Source: Exiguobacterium indicum HHS 31 (lineage in GTDB: Bacteria > Bacillota > Bacilli > Exiguobacteriales > Exiguobacteriaceae). Taken from it: DNA of 64,000 nt. Positions within the stretch are counted from its first letter, which is position 1. Each line of letters opens with the position of its first letter. The notes under the pieces are model-generated. The model was given only the letters and a program-made list of their open reading frames with translations, did no database searches and had not been told where the DNA came from. The DNA is taken from positions 158,275-222,274 of the forward strand of contig NZ_MPSZ01000004.1 in the NCBI RefSeq assembly GCF_001939065.1, given 5' to 3'. Of this stretch, positions 16,416-25,459 are shown piece after piece. The translations under genes were made by a program, and so were the position numbers.

Positions 16416-18506
16416 ATGCAACGGCTTGGTCATCTGATGAGTACGTATTTTCGAGGAGTGTTGATTGTTTGGGCAATCCTGCTCGTCGTGCTTGGATATT
16501 TCGCTTATCAACTACCCGATCGGCTAGAAGGAAACGGATTTACGCGTGACGGTGATTTTCAACGCGTCGAGACAGTACTCGATCAAGACTTCGGTCAGGA
16601 TCCGCATACGATCATCGTTCTATTTGAAAATCAAGAGAATCTACGACAAACGATGGTGGAACATGTCGAGCGCTTCCGTGATATCAAAGGTGTCGGGAAC
16701 GTCACTGGTCCCGTCGAAAATCCGCGAGCGATTCGGAACGATAAGGGATACGTGACGGTCGGGGTACCGACACTTGATGCGAAATGGGCAGCTGCGGTCA
16801 CACGTCAACTGGATGATACCGGAACGATTCGACTAACGGGTGAACCAGTCGTCGTCGATGATTTGAATACAGCGTCGAAAAATGATCTCATCCGGGCTGA
16901 GTTGATTGGAATTCCAGCAGCGTTGATCGTCTTGCTACTCGTTTTCGGTACTCCGGTTGCCGCCATCCTACCGTTGATCATGGGACTCGTTACTTTTGTC
17001 TTTGGTGCCGGTGTTCTTTATTTCGTCGCCGGGCAACAAGAGTTATCAATCTTCGTCTTGAATGCGGTCGCGATGATTTCGCTGGCGCTCGGAATTGATT
17101 TTTCGCTGTTATACGTCAATCGATTTCGCGAAGAACGGCAGGACGGACAAGATATTCGGAAGGCAGCGATCCGTTCGGTCGAGACGGCAGGGCGTTCAAT
17201 TTTATTTTCCGGAATCTGTGTATTCGTCGGACTTGCCGGGCTATTGCTGATTGATGTGGATGTCTTCCGCGCTGTTGCGATCGGGACGCTCGTTTCGGTC
17301 CTTGGGGCAGTCGTCAGTGCATTAACGTTACTACCGGCACTATTGATCGTTTTCGGGAAGGTGTTAGAGAAAGGACGACTCTTCCGGCAGCGAGCAGGTC
17401 GTAGTGAAGATCGTTGGCGTCGTCTCGCTCGTTTCGTCATGAAGCGCCCGGTCGCAGTGACGATTTTGTCCTTATTGCTGTTGTTACCTTGTTTATTGCC
17501 GTTACGTGACTTGACGTTGAACATTCCGCAAGCGACCGCTTTACCGGAATCCTATCCGTCACGTCTCGCCTTTGAGTCGTGGGAAAAAACATTCGGAAAC
17601 GATGGAACGGACGCCGTCCTCATCTTATCTGCTGATGCTTCCTCAGAGGTGGGACGAGAAAAAATCGAAGACGTGACGATTCGACTCGAGTCGGATCCCG
17701 ATGTACGTTCCGTCGTATCCGCCGCAACGATTGCCGAACAGCAACAAGTGCCGCTCGAGCAGTTAGTCGCTGTTCCGGCCGGGCGCGAAGCTTTGACGGC
17801 ATTTCTATCAGAGAACGACCAAGCACGAATTGATGTTAACTTAAAAGGAGATCCCGGGGATGCTGCTTCGCAAGACTGGGTGCGAAAGATGCAAGCGGAC
17901 GGTTATCTTGTCGGGGGACCGGCAGCCTTCAATCAGGAAATTTATGATGCCATTGAATCGAAACTCCCACTAGCAGTCGGTGTCGTCGTCTTGGCGACAT
18001 TCATCATCCTGCTGATTGCGTTCCGGTCCATCTTGATCCCAATCAAGGCGATTCTGATGAATTTGCTTAGTCTAGGAGCGACATTCGGATTACTCGTCAT
18101 CTTGTTCGAGTCCGGCGCAGTTCTTCCGCAGGAGACGATCGGCATTCTGACACCGGTCTTCATCTTCTCACTCGTCTTTGGTTTATCGATGGATTATGAA
18201 GTGTTCCTCGTCTCGCGAATGGAAGAATATTATGACGAGACGGGTGATAACGATTATGCGACCGAGATGGGGCTTGCGAAGACGAGTAAGATCATTACGT
18301 CTGCTACCTTAATTATGATCGTCGTCACAGGGGCGTTTGCCTTCACGGGCGTCAGTCCAATTAAACAACTTGGCGTCGGTATCGCGCTTGCGATTTTTAT
18401 TGATGCCACAATCGTCCGGATGCTACTCGTCCCCGCACTGATGAAACTATTTGGTCACTGGAACTGGTGGTGGCCGGGTGGTCGTCGTAAAGCGATTCGC
18501 AAGTGA
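16416..18506 (+). CDS. MMPL-family RND transporter
   Basis: A 696-residue membrane protein with two matching halves. Each half has one helix, a large extracellular domain, then a five-helix block (about residues 170-330 and 530-690). Motif GIDFSLLYVNRFREE in the first half and GLSMDYEVFLVSRMEEY in the second are the proton-relay regions of MMPL/YdfJ exporters. Related proteins export lipids or amphiphilic drugs. AAAGGGGAC precedes ATG 16416; the ten earlier codons overlap the terminator T-tract. Confidence 0.85.
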   Translation: MQRLGHLMSTYFRGVLIVWAILLVVLGYFAYQLPDRLEGNGFTRDGDFQRVETVLDQDFGQDPHTIIVLFENQENLRQTMVEHVERFRDIKGVGNVTGPVENPRAIRNDKGYVTVGVPTLDAKWAAAVTRQLDDTGTIRLTGEPVVVDDLNTASKNDLIRAELIGIPAALIVLLLVFGTPVAAILPLIMGLVTFVFGAGVLYFVAGQQELSIFVLNAVAMISLALGIDFSLLYVNRFREERQDGQDIRKAAIRSVETAGRSILFSGICVFVGLAGLLLIDVDVFRAVAIGTLVSVLGAVVSALTLLPALLIVFGKVLEKGRLFRQRAGRSEDRWRRLARFVMKRPVAVTILSLLLLLPCLLPLRDLTLNIPQATALPESYPSRLAFESWEKTFGNDGTDAVLILSADASSEVGREKIEDVTIRLESDPDVRSVVSAATIAEQQQVPLEQLVAVPAGREALTAFLSENDQARIDVNLKGDPGDAASQDWVRKMQADGYLVGGPAAFNQEIYDAIESKLPLAVGVVVLATFIILLIAFRSILIPIKAILMNLLSLGATFGLLVILFESGAVLPQETIGILTPVFIFSLVFGLSMDYEVFLVSRMEEYYDETGDNDYATEMGLAKTSKIITSATLIMIVVTGAFAFTGVSPIKQLGVGIALAIFIDATIVRMLLVPALMKLFGHWNWWWPGGRRKAIRK

Positions 18507-18598
18507 CACATCGCGTAAGCACATCAGTAGCTATTCGGAGGAAGACGAGCGTATACTGTCGATATTCAATTCAAGAAATTAGAGGAGGCACTTCACTC

Positions 18599-19714
18599 AT
18601 GGCAACTCAAGCAATGTTTGAACCATTTACATTACCAAACGGTGTGACGCTGAAAAACCGCGTCTTGATGGCACCGATGACGAACTATGCAGCACAAGAG
18701 AACGGCGAAGTATCGGATGCGGAACTCGCGTACTATGCAGAACGTTCAGGCGGCGTCAGTGCGGTCATTACAGCATGTGCGAATGTCACAGCAGACGGTC
18801 AAGGATTCCCGAATGAGTTCGGTGCGCATCGTGACGATCTCGTTCCAAGTCTGAAGCGACTCGCAAAAACGATTCAAGATAAAGGCGCAAAAGCGATCTT
18901 ACAAATTTTCCACGCTGGTCGTATGGCACCACCAGAACTCGTCGGTGGGCAAACAGTCAGTGCAAGTGCTGTCGCACCTGTACGTGAAGGAGCAATGACA
19001 CCTCGTGCGCTAGAGGCGGAAGAAGTTGAAGCAATCATTGAAGCATTCGGTCAGGCGACACGTCGTGCGATGGAAGCTGGATTTGACGGTGTTGAGATTC
19101 ATGGTGCGAACACGTACTTGATTCAACAATTCTTCTCACCACACTCAAACCGTCGCGAAGACAAATGGGGCGGTAGCTTAGAAAAACGTCTCGCCTTCCC
19201 ATTAGCGGTCGTGGATGCAGTCGAAGCTGTCGCGAAACAGGATCCTTCGTTCATCGTCGGATACCGTTTCTCTCCAGAAGAGATCGAAAATCCAGGAATC
19301 ACACTCGATGATACGATGCGCCTCGTCGATGAGCTGGCGAAAAAAGACCTCGATTACTTGCACGTTTCCGTGATGGACTTCTTCGCAGGTTCGATTCGTG
19401 ACGAAAATGCAACGACATCACCAATCACGCTCGTCCAAGAACGTGTTGGCGAACAAGTACCTGTCATCGGTGTCGGATCGCTGCACACAGCGGACGAAGT
19501 CGAACAAGGTTTGGCTGTCGTTCCAATGATCGCTCTCGGTCGTGAACTGATCATGGAACCGAAGTGGGTTGAGAAAGTCGAAGCGGGTGACCTTGCGTCA
19601 ATCCGGACAGAACTTGATCCAGAAGCACAAGCAGAACTCGTCGTTCCAGATGCATTATGGGCAGGCATCACAAGTCGTCCAGGCTGGTTCCCGATCAAAC
19701 AAACAAGCAAATAA
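18599..19714 (+). CDS. NADH-dependent flavin oxidoreductase (Old Yellow Enzyme family)
   Basis: A 371-residue TIM-barrel FMN enzyme. LKNRVLMAPMTNYAA at the N-terminus, LQIFHAGR, FDGVEIHGANTYLIQQFFSPHSNRREDKWGGS in pattern and a C-terminal phosphate-binding region (IALGRELIMEPKW) place it in the OYE-like group related to B. subtilis YqiG/NamA, which reduces activated alkenes. The start is defined by AGAGGAGG before ATG 18599; 32 earlier in-frame codons run back into the MMPL gene and are not supported. Confidence 0.88.
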   Translation: MATQAMFEPFTLPNGVTLKNRVLMAPMTNYAAQENGEVSDAELAYYAERSGGVSAVITACANVTADGQGFPNEFGAHRDDLVPSLKRLAKTIQDKGAKAILQIFHAGRMAPPELVGGQTVSASAVAPVREGAMTPRALEAEEVEAIIEAFGQATRRAMEAGFDGVEIHGANTYLIQQFFSPHSNRREDKWGGSLEKRLAFPLAVVDAVEAVAKQDPSFIVGYRFSPEEIENPGITLDDTMRLVDELAKKDLDYLHVSVMDFFAGSIRDENATTSPITLVQERVGEQVPVIGVGSLHTADEVEQGLAVVPMIALGRELIMEPKWVEKVEAGDLASIRTELDPEAQAELVVPDALWAGITSRPGWFPIKQTSK

Positions 19715-19732
19715 TAGAATAGTATCAAAAAA

Positions 19733-19760
19733 CACTCTAGATCTCGTGTCTAGAGTGCTT
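19733..19760. terminator. Hairpin after the OYE gene
   Basis: CACTCTAGA / TCTAGAGTG perfect 9-bp stem with A6 before and CTTTGAG after. The T-run is best on the minus strand; it abuts the dispersed repeat, whose own hairpin supplies a stronger T6. Confidence 0.6.
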
Positions 19761-19762
19761 TG

Positions 19763-19910
19763 AGACTGAAGGTAAAGTGCAATTTTTCTCTAACGAGAAG
19801 GATTGCGCTTTTTTGTTCGTCTCGCATCGTTTTCCTGGGACAAGCATCGCGCCGCTTCGCTTCGCTGCAGGGTCGCTCTTGCTTGTTTTTCCCTAGGAAG
19901 CGATGTCGAG
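19763..19910 (+). repeat. Dispersed hairpin repeat, copy A
   Basis: A ~147-bp noncoding element nearly identical to the reverse complement of 28629-28774, with about nine differences by eye. It holds a terminator-like hairpin (GCAAT...ATTGC around CTC/GAG, then T6) followed by a long imperfect stem. The stem pairs TCGTTTTCCTGGGACAAGCA with TGCTTG...CCTAGGAAGCGA around a GC-rich loop. It sits between the OYE and exonuclease genes, which converge. Confidence 0.85.
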
Positions 19911-20133
19911 TGAACAAAACGCGTCTCGGATCCTTCTTCTAGATAAAAAAGAATAACGCGTTACACGCCACTCCTACAGGAAAAAGCGCATTTATGCGCT
20001 GTCAGAGACAAACGAGACCCGTTTCCTGCTCGAATAGAGCGGGAAAACTGGCTTGTGTCTCGCCTGAGGAAAGGGCGTGAAAAGATGCGTCATTTTTTGG
20101 AGTCAGCCCTGTTGTCTACAATTTTTTTGTTTA
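19911..20133. other. Noncoding gap with several inverted repeats
   Basis: No convincing gene. The stretch has AACGCGT at 19918-19924 and again near 19956, and CAGGAAA (19977-19983) matched by TTTCCTG about 45 nt later around AGCGCAT/ATGCGCT. A larger GAGACA...TGTCTC frame (about 20006-20065) encloses CTGCTC/GAGCGG. It may be a long 3' UTR of the exonuclease gene, a second repeat family or a small RNA; no good promoter was found. Confidence 0.4.
19981..20000 (-). terminator. Terminator-like hairpin downstream of the exonuclease gene
   Basis: Minus-strand AGCGCAT-AA-ATGCGCT followed by T5, about 130 nt after the exonuclease stop. Confidence 0.55.
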
Positions 20134-20700
20134 TTAATAGGCAACCTGTCCCATCCGAACGCCACAAAACGTATGCAAGGAGACCGGATCCTGTAGATTC
20201 GTTCGTTCCAACATATCGTTTAGGAGCAAGGCACAGACGTAGGCATCCTCTTTCGCGTCATGGTGCTGGAAAGAGACGTTGAGGAATTCAGCCATCGTAT
20301 TCAATCGATGGTTCGGCAACCACGGATACAGTTTGCGGGATAATTTGACCGTGCAGCCGTAGGTGAAAGCGGGCATCTGGTACATATCGTATTTTTGAAT
20401 CGCTTTTTGGAGCGCCCCCATATCAAATGATGCATTGTGGGCAACGACCAGTTGAGCACCTGCGATTAAATCGTATAAGCCCTGTGCTTCCATCGCTTCA
20501 GGTAACGTCGGTGCATCGAAGACATCACTCGGACGAATTCCATGGACCCGGATGTTTCCAGCATCGAAGTTCTCTTCTGGATTGATTAAGACCTGTTTAC
20601 TCTCCGTGACGCGACCGTTGGAGAGAACGGACCAACCAAACGCACAAATGCTTCGGCTATTCCGATTTGCCGTTTCAAAGTCAATCGCTAATGTATACAT
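20134..20700 (-). CDS. DEDDh exonuclease (DnaQ/RNase T fold)
   Basis: A 188-residue 3'-5' exonuclease domain protein. DFETAN (ExoI), VVAHNASFDMGAL (ExoII) and HHDAKEDAYVCA (ExoIII, H-x4-D) supply the DEDDh catalytic set. It is a stand-alone domain resembling the epsilon subunit of DNA polymerase III and Bacillales YprB/DinG-type nucleases. The ORF starts MYTLAIDFE with GAAAGGAG upstream. No partner gene is adjacent. The role in repair or RNA trimming is not decidable from sequence. Confidence 0.85.
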   Translation of the reverse strand: MYTLAIDFETANRNSRSICAFGWSVLSNGRVTESKQVLINPEENFDAGNIRVHGIRPSDVFDAPTLPEAMEAQGLYDLIAGAQLVVAHNASFDMGALQKAIQKYDMYQMPAFTYGCTVKLSRKLYPWLPNHRLNTMAEFLNVSFQHHDAKEDAYVCALLLNDMLERTNLQDPVSLHTFCGVRMGQVAY

Positions 20701-20764
20701 GCAGCAGACTCCTTTCTGTCATTCACTAGTAACAGAATACATGTTCGTATTATAGAAGTCCATT

Positions 20765-20793
20765 AAAAAAGACCATCTGCAAGGCAGATGATC
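20765..20793 (-). terminator. MATE gene terminator
   Basis: GATCATCTGC / GCAGATGGTC hairpin followed by T6 on the minus strand. Confidence 0.85.
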
Positions 20794-20808
20794 TGATATC
20801 CATTCCAG

Positions 20809-22197
20809 TCACTTCGCGGTGGCGACTTTTTGTTCCTCTGCGACGTACTCCTCCGGTTTAAATAATAGAACGCGATCTTTATAGGCGAAGACAAGGGCCG
20901 TCAAGACAGCCATCGCATCAGCGATCGGGAAAGCGAACCAGACACCATTGACACCGAAGAACAGGGGTAAGATCAAAACGAGTGGAATCGTGTATAACGT
21001 TTGGCGTGACAAGGACAAGAATAAAGCGACTTTCGCTTTGGCGAGCGATTGATACATCCCGTTGACAATCATTTGAATCCCATAGACGAACGATAAAGCG
21101 AATAAGATGCGCATCGCACTCGAGCCTTCCTGCAGCAGTGCTGCTTCTTCCGTGAACAAGCCGACCCAGAAGCGAGGGAACAATTGAATCAGTAACCACA
21201 AGCTGATCGATAACGATAAGCCGTAACGGATTGCCAACTTGATGGCAAGCGACATCCGGCTAAATTGCCGAGAACCGAAATTATACCCGACGATCGGTTG
21301 CATCCCTTGCACGATCCCCATGATTGGCATACCGACGAGCGCCATGAACTTATTGATGACCGCAAACGTCGCTAGTTCCGTCGTACCACCGTACCGGACG
21401 AGCATGTGGTTGACGGTGATGAACAAAATCGATTGGGAGACTTGCATGATGAACGACGATGATCCGATTTGCATCATCCGAAACGTTAAACGGAAATCGG
21501 GTTTGAAAGCATTCCGATCGAGTGTTAACCCCGTTTGCCGACGTTTCGTAAAGAAGAATCGGAAAACAAGTGCAGCACCGACGATTTGCGCAACGACTGT
21601 TCCGAGTGCAGCACCTTGGATGCCCCAATCAAGACCAAAGATGAACAGAGGTGTCAGGACGATGTTGATGGCAACCGTCGTCAGCATGATGCGCATCTGA
21701 TAGTTCGCGCGTCCTTCTGCGCGTAACATTGCACTCGACGCCATCGTCAACATGAAGAAAGGAGATCCGATCAAGAGGACGCGTAAGAAATCGATGCTAT
21801 ACGGCATGATTTCATCTGTCGCTCCAAAGAGACGAAGTAACGGTTCGACGAAGATGAAAGCACTGATGATGGCGAGCATACTGATGAAGAAAACTGCTAT
21901 CAAGACGTTCGCATAAGCACGACTGGCACCATCCGTCTGTTTTTGACCAAGCCGTTGTGACGCAATCGCAGCCCCCCCGATCCCAATCGAGTTGGCGATT
22001 GCCATCAACACGAGCTGGACGGGGAAAGCGATTCCGACAGCGGCAACGGCAGCCGTACCGATGCCTTGAGCGACGAAAATCGTATCGACGATATTATAGA
22101 GTGCCGTGACGAGCATCCCGACCATTGCCGGCAAGGAGAGACTAAGTAAGAGCTGGTTGATAGGTGCTTCACCCAAACGGGCAGTGTTTTTATTCAT
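20809..22197 (-). CDS. MATE-family efflux transporter
   Basis: A 462-residue protein with about twelve membrane segments in two six-helix halves. Family features include LPAMVGMLVTALYNIVDTIFVAQGIG, GIGGAAIASQRLGQK and GMQPIVGYNFGSRQFSRM. It belongs to the DinF/YpnP-type Na+- or H+-driven drug exporters. The substrate is unknown. MNKNTARLGEAPIN is the start because AAAAGGAGG lies upstream; nine earlier codons include that ribosome site. Confidence 0.9.
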   Translation of the reverse strand: MNKNTARLGEAPINQLLLSLSLPAMVGMLVTALYNIVDTIFVAQGIGTAAVAAVGIAFPVQLVLMAIANSIGIGGAAIASQRLGQKQTDGASRAYANVLIAVFFISMLAIISAFIFVEPLLRLFGATDEIMPYSIDFLRVLLIGSPFFMLTMASSAMLRAEGRANYQMRIMLTTVAINIVLTPLFIFGLDWGIQGAALGTVVAQIVGAALVFRFFFTKRRQTGLTLDRNAFKPDFRLTFRMMQIGSSSFIMQVSQSILFITVNHMLVRYGGTTELATFAVINKFMALVGMPIMGIVQGMQPIVGYNFGSRQFSRMSLAIKLAIRYGLSLSISLWLLIQLFPRFWVGLFTEEAALLQEGSSAMRILFALSFVYGIQMIVNGMYQSLAKAKVALFLSLSRQTLYTIPLVLILPLFFGVNGVWFAFPIADAMAVLTALVFAYKDRVLLFKPEEYVAEEQKVATAK

Positions 22198-22305
22198 GGA
22201 AGGAGAGCCTCCTTTTTTAGACAAGTGGTAAGTAGGGTTTTACTCAGAGTAGTCGCTTCTATGAAGAGATGCAAGAAATCACTCTAGTCAATGTGTTCGT
22301 CTTAT

Positions 22306-22334
22306 AAAAAAAGGATGCGCCATGAAGCGCATCC
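22306..22334 (-). terminator. Terminator of the M50 protease gene
   Basis: GGATGCGC / GCGCATCC stem with a 6-nt loop and T7 on the minus strand. Confidence 0.9.
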
Positions 22335-22347
22335 GATGGAACTCGTT

Positions 22348-23421
22348 CTAAGATGGTGTAGGCAAGTACCCTTTCGAGTACTCGAAAGCAATGAATAAAA
22401 TGGCACCGAGCGCCAAGTAAGCGAGTAAGGTGATCGTTTGTTGTTTTTTCGGCATCTGGTGATACTGGACCGACTCTTCAGCGAGTCGGAGCGGTTCGAT
22501 CCGCTGATCGATTCGTCGCAACAACGCATCGTAGTCGTTCGCAGCATCATATTGATACCGTAACAGGTCGTCCGCTTCCTGACGTGCCTCTTCCGGACTC
22601 GCTTGTCGCAAATCTTGTAAATCGAGACGAAGCGACCAAGCGATCGGGTCGTACGTACTTTCGACCGTTTGCTCTTCCTCCACTTCCGGTGCAAGAGCGA
22701 CTTCCGCGTTTGCACGTTCTTGTTCCGCCTTTGCGCGTAAGACGCGTTCGCGTGCAGCACGGTATAACATCAAGGTCGATCGGTTCTCTTCATATTGTTT
22801 TGCGAACTTATACCGTTTCCAGACAGCACTGCCGCCGAAGAAAGCGATCAAGAGCAGAATCAGGCTGAAGTTCGTGATGCCGTAAGCAATCAAGGCAGCA
22901 AGACCCGCAACCCAAACGATGATCGGAAGTCCCGCAAGAATCCGTCCGCCGTCAAGCGGACTGACGGGAAGTAGGTTGAAGAGATTCAACAAGGCCCCGA
23001 GGTGGAAGATGACGAGCCAAAAGTCATTTCCCGTCACAGCGTATCCAATCGCAAGCGGAATCAGGGACACAAGACCCGCGAGTGGTCCACCGTACGCAAG
23101 AATCGCTTCTTGTTTTGGTGTCCGGAACGTATCTTTGATCCCGATGACGGCTCCCATGAACGGTACGAAAATCGCGGGACCCGTTTTAAAACCGAGTCGT
23201 TTCGCAGCGAGTAGATGTCCCATCTCATGAATGAATAGGAGATAGAGTAATCCGACCCCGAACCAGACACCGAATACTTGAGCGTAAAAGAGAAGCGAAA
23301 CTCCGAACGAAATCAGAGTGCCTCCAAACTTCGAAAATTTTAATAAGGCAAGGATGACCTTTCCTTTCGTTAAGAGAAAGGCGCCGGCAACAGTAAGTCC
23401 ACCCCAACGTTTTTTAGCCAT
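22348..23421 (-). CDS. Site-2 protease family (M50) membrane protein
   Basis: A 357-residue membrane protein. Zinc motif HEMGH at about residue 66, the third-ligand motif NLLPVSPLDGGRI near 153, several hydrophobic helices between residues 10 and 200, a long cytosolic helical region (200-330, Glu/Ala/Arg-rich, probable coiled coil) and a single C-terminal helix. The architecture suggests an intramembrane protease with a regulatory soluble arm. No anti-sigma substrate gene is adjacent. AGAAGGAA precedes the ATG. Confidence 0.85.
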   Translation of the reverse strand: MAKKRWGGLTVAGAFLLTKGKVILALLKFSKFGGTLISFGVSLLFYAQVFGVWFGVGLLYLLFIHEMGHLLAAKRLGFKTGPAIFVPFMGAVIGIKDTFRTPKQEAILAYGGPLAGLVSLIPLAIGYAVTGNDFWLVIFHLGALLNLFNLLPVSPLDGGRILAGLPIIVWVAGLAALIAYGITNFSLILLLIAFFGGSAVWKRYKFAKQYEENRSTLMLYRAARERVLRAKAEQERANAEVALAPEVEEEQTVESTYDPIAWSLRLDLQDLRQASPEEARQEADDLLRYQYDAANDYDALLRRIDQRIEPLRLAEESVQYHQMPKKQQTITLLAYLALGAILFIAFEYSKGYLPTPS

Positions 23422-23488
23422 CGTGAAATTCCTTCTTTCATCATGTGACGTTCTTCCTTAAGTGTACGACACAAATGTAGAAAAAGTT

Positions 23489-24760
23489 TCATTTAGACTG
23501 CTCGGGAATCAGATAGAAACAACTGCCATCTGGTTGACGGGCTTCACTACCGACCTGAAAATGATGCGTCGTCGCTAGAGCTGCAGCAATCGACAATCCG
23601 AGTCCACTTCCTGAACGATCGCGTGCTGCATCAAGTCGGTAAAACCGGTCAAATAACCGGGTACGTTCTTCGTTCGTTAGAGATGTTCCTCGATCAAGAA
23701 CAGCGAGTCGCTCCTTGCGCAGATGCAATTCAGGAGAAGTGGCATATTTCAGGGCATTATCGATATAAATCGTCAAGATGCGTAGCACCGCTTCGCGATT
23801 CGCCAGGATCGTTCCAGAGGCATCAACAGGGATGATCGTCCCTGTCGCGTGATACATCCGATCAGCGAGTTCGCTCCCAAGCTCGGCTAAGTCAATCTCT
23901 TCGACAGACGTTTCTTCATAACCGAGACGAGACAGTTCGAGCATGGGCTCGATCAAGGTCGTCCGCATCGCATGCGTCTCCTGTAAGATATTTTCAATCG
24001 ATTCATCGAGGACGTCCGGCTTCGTTTTGCCCCATCGCTTCAATAATTGCGCATACCCTTCGATGACGGTCAGCGGTGTCTTCATCTCATGCGAGACATC
24101 GGCGACGAACTGCCGTTGTTGTTCCATCGTCTGATCGACACGCCCAATCATCTGATTGAAGACGCGACCGAGGCGACCGATCTCATCATCACGTTCAGTC
24201 TGCACGGTCTCAAGCGTTCCAGAAGACGAGATCCGTTGCATCGTATCATTCAGTTGCCTGAGCGGGCGGAGCGTCTGATACGCAATCCAGAAGCTACTGA
24301 TGAACGCGATGACGATTCCAACGACCAACACGATGGTGAAGGTCAAGACGAGTGTCGAGACCGTATCATCGACGCTTTCATCTTCGAATAAATAGGCTTG
24401 ATCCTGATAGACGATACCGAACCAATCACCAGATTTGAAAGGTTCGTTCGAACGCGGGATACCGGGTAGGTCACTTGCTTGTACGTCTCCGTTAACGGTA
24501 GACGAGTCGTCGTCATCTTCATCATTTGAAATGACCCATCGTCCATCTTCGTTCGATAAGACGACGGAATCCTCATGAAGCGTCAACAATGCCCGGACCG
24601 ATGAATCATCCTCCATCAATTCCTCCGCCTGTTCCAGTTGGGTATAACGCGATTCAATCAAATGATTGCGGACGACGAAGGTCACGACGATGAACGAAAG
24701 CAACAATAAAAGTGTCGTAAAGGCGGTGACGGATAAAGCAAGTTTCGTTCGAAGCTTCAT
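23489..24760 (-). CDS. Sensor histidine kinase (YkoH/ArlS type)
   Basis: 423 residues. TM1 (10-30), an extracellular domain (31-135) with a remarkable acidic run NDEDDDDSS, TM2 (about 140-160), HAMP, HisKA with phosphoacceptor HEMKTPLT (His near 227) and a HATPase with a G-box DRSGSGLGLSIA. The pattern EGYAQLLKRWGK is like YkoH/ArlS kinases. Its ATG overlaps the regulator's stop (ATGA), so the pair is translationally coupled. The acidic sensor loop could bind cations or cationic peptides (inference). Confidence 0.9.
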   Translation of the reverse strand: MKLRTKLALSVTAFTTLLLLLSFIVVTFVVRNHLIESRYTQLEQAEELMEDDSSVRALLTLHEDSVVLSNEDGRWVISNDEDDDDSSTVNGDVQASDLPGIPRSNEPFKSGDWFGIVYQDQAYLFEDESVDDTVSTLVLTFTIVLVVGIVIAFISSFWIAYQTLRPLRQLNDTMQRISSSGTLETVQTERDDEIGRLGRVFNQMIGRVDQTMEQQRQFVADVSHEMKTPLTVIEGYAQLLKRWGKTKPDVLDESIENILQETHAMRTTLIEPMLELSRLGYEETSVEEIDLAELGSELADRMYHATGTIIPVDASGTILANREAVLRILTIYIDNALKYATSPELHLRKERLAVLDRGTSLTNEERTRLFDRFYRLDAARDRSGSGLGLSIAAALATTHHFQVGSEARQPDGSCFYLIPEQSK

Positions 24761-25440
24761 GGGTTCGCCTCCCTCAGTACATAACCAACCCCACGAACGG
24801 TCTGGATCAAAGCAGGAGGGTGAGCATCGACTTTTTTTCGAAGGTAACGGATGTAGACGTCGACGATATTCGTCTCGCCGAAGTAATCGTATCCCCAGAC
24901 GCGATTTAAGATTTGTTCGCGTGTCAGGACATGTTCTTTGTTTTCCAGTAAATACGTCAGGAGTTCGAACTCCCGTGGTGTCAAATCGAGTCGCAATTCA
25001 TCGCGAAATGCTTCATGTCGATCAAGATCGAGTACAAGATCTGCGAACTGTAACGTGCGCGATGCGTTACTAGTTGAAGTCGGAGTGCGTAGTAACGCAC
25101 GGATCCGGGCAAGGAGTTCCTCCATCTCGAACGGTTTCGTCACATAATCATTCGCACCAAGATCGAGTCCTGCGACCTTATCGTAAACTTCCCCACGTGC
25201 TGTTAGCATAATGACGGGGATATGAATACCTTTTCCACGGAGCCTGCGCAACACCTCGAAGCCGCTCAGCTCCGGCATCATCACGTCGAGTAAGACGAGA
25301 TCAACCGAATGCTCAGCGGCAGCGAGACCATCTTTTCCGTTGGGGGCGACACGTGTCGCGTACCCGGCATATTGGAGTTCGAGTTCAAGGAGGCGTGCGA
25401 TTTTCGCATCGTCCTCAACGATTAAGATGGTAGTTGGCAT
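24757..25440 (-). CDS. OmpR-family response regulator (YkoG/ArlR type)
   Basis: A 227-residue regulator. The receiver domain has ED at the N-terminus, phosphoacceptor Asp in LVLLDVMMPELSG and switch residues in MLTARG and TKPFEMEEL. A C-terminal winged helix follows (LTPREFELLTYLLENK, TVRGVGYVLRE). The start is at MPTTILIVEDD with AAAGGAGG six bases ahead; ATG two codons earlier abuts the ribosome site. It is second in a three-gene operon behind the acidic repeat protein. Confidence 0.93.
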   Translation of the reverse strand: MPTTILIVEDDAKIARLLELELQYAGYATRVAPNGKDGLAAAEHSVDLVLLDVMMPELSGFEVLRRLRGKGIHIPVIMLTARGEVYDKVAGLDLGANDYVTKPFEMEELLARIRALLRTPTSTSNASRTLQFADLVLDLDRHEAFRDELRLDLTPREFELLTYLLENKEHVLTREQILNRVWGYDYFGETNIVDVYIRYLRKKVDAHPPALIQTVRGVGYVLREANP

Positions 25441-25459
25441 AAACATCCTCCTTTAATGA

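Noticed and set aside
17018..17524. 168-codon minus ORF inside the MMPL gene
   Set aside because: Antisense shadow of a membrane domain with low-complexity Ser/Arg/Thr composition.
22302..22760. 152-codon minus ORF in another frame of the M50 gene
   Set aside because: Same-strand frame shift shadow, very rich in Arg/Ser; it overlaps the terminator.
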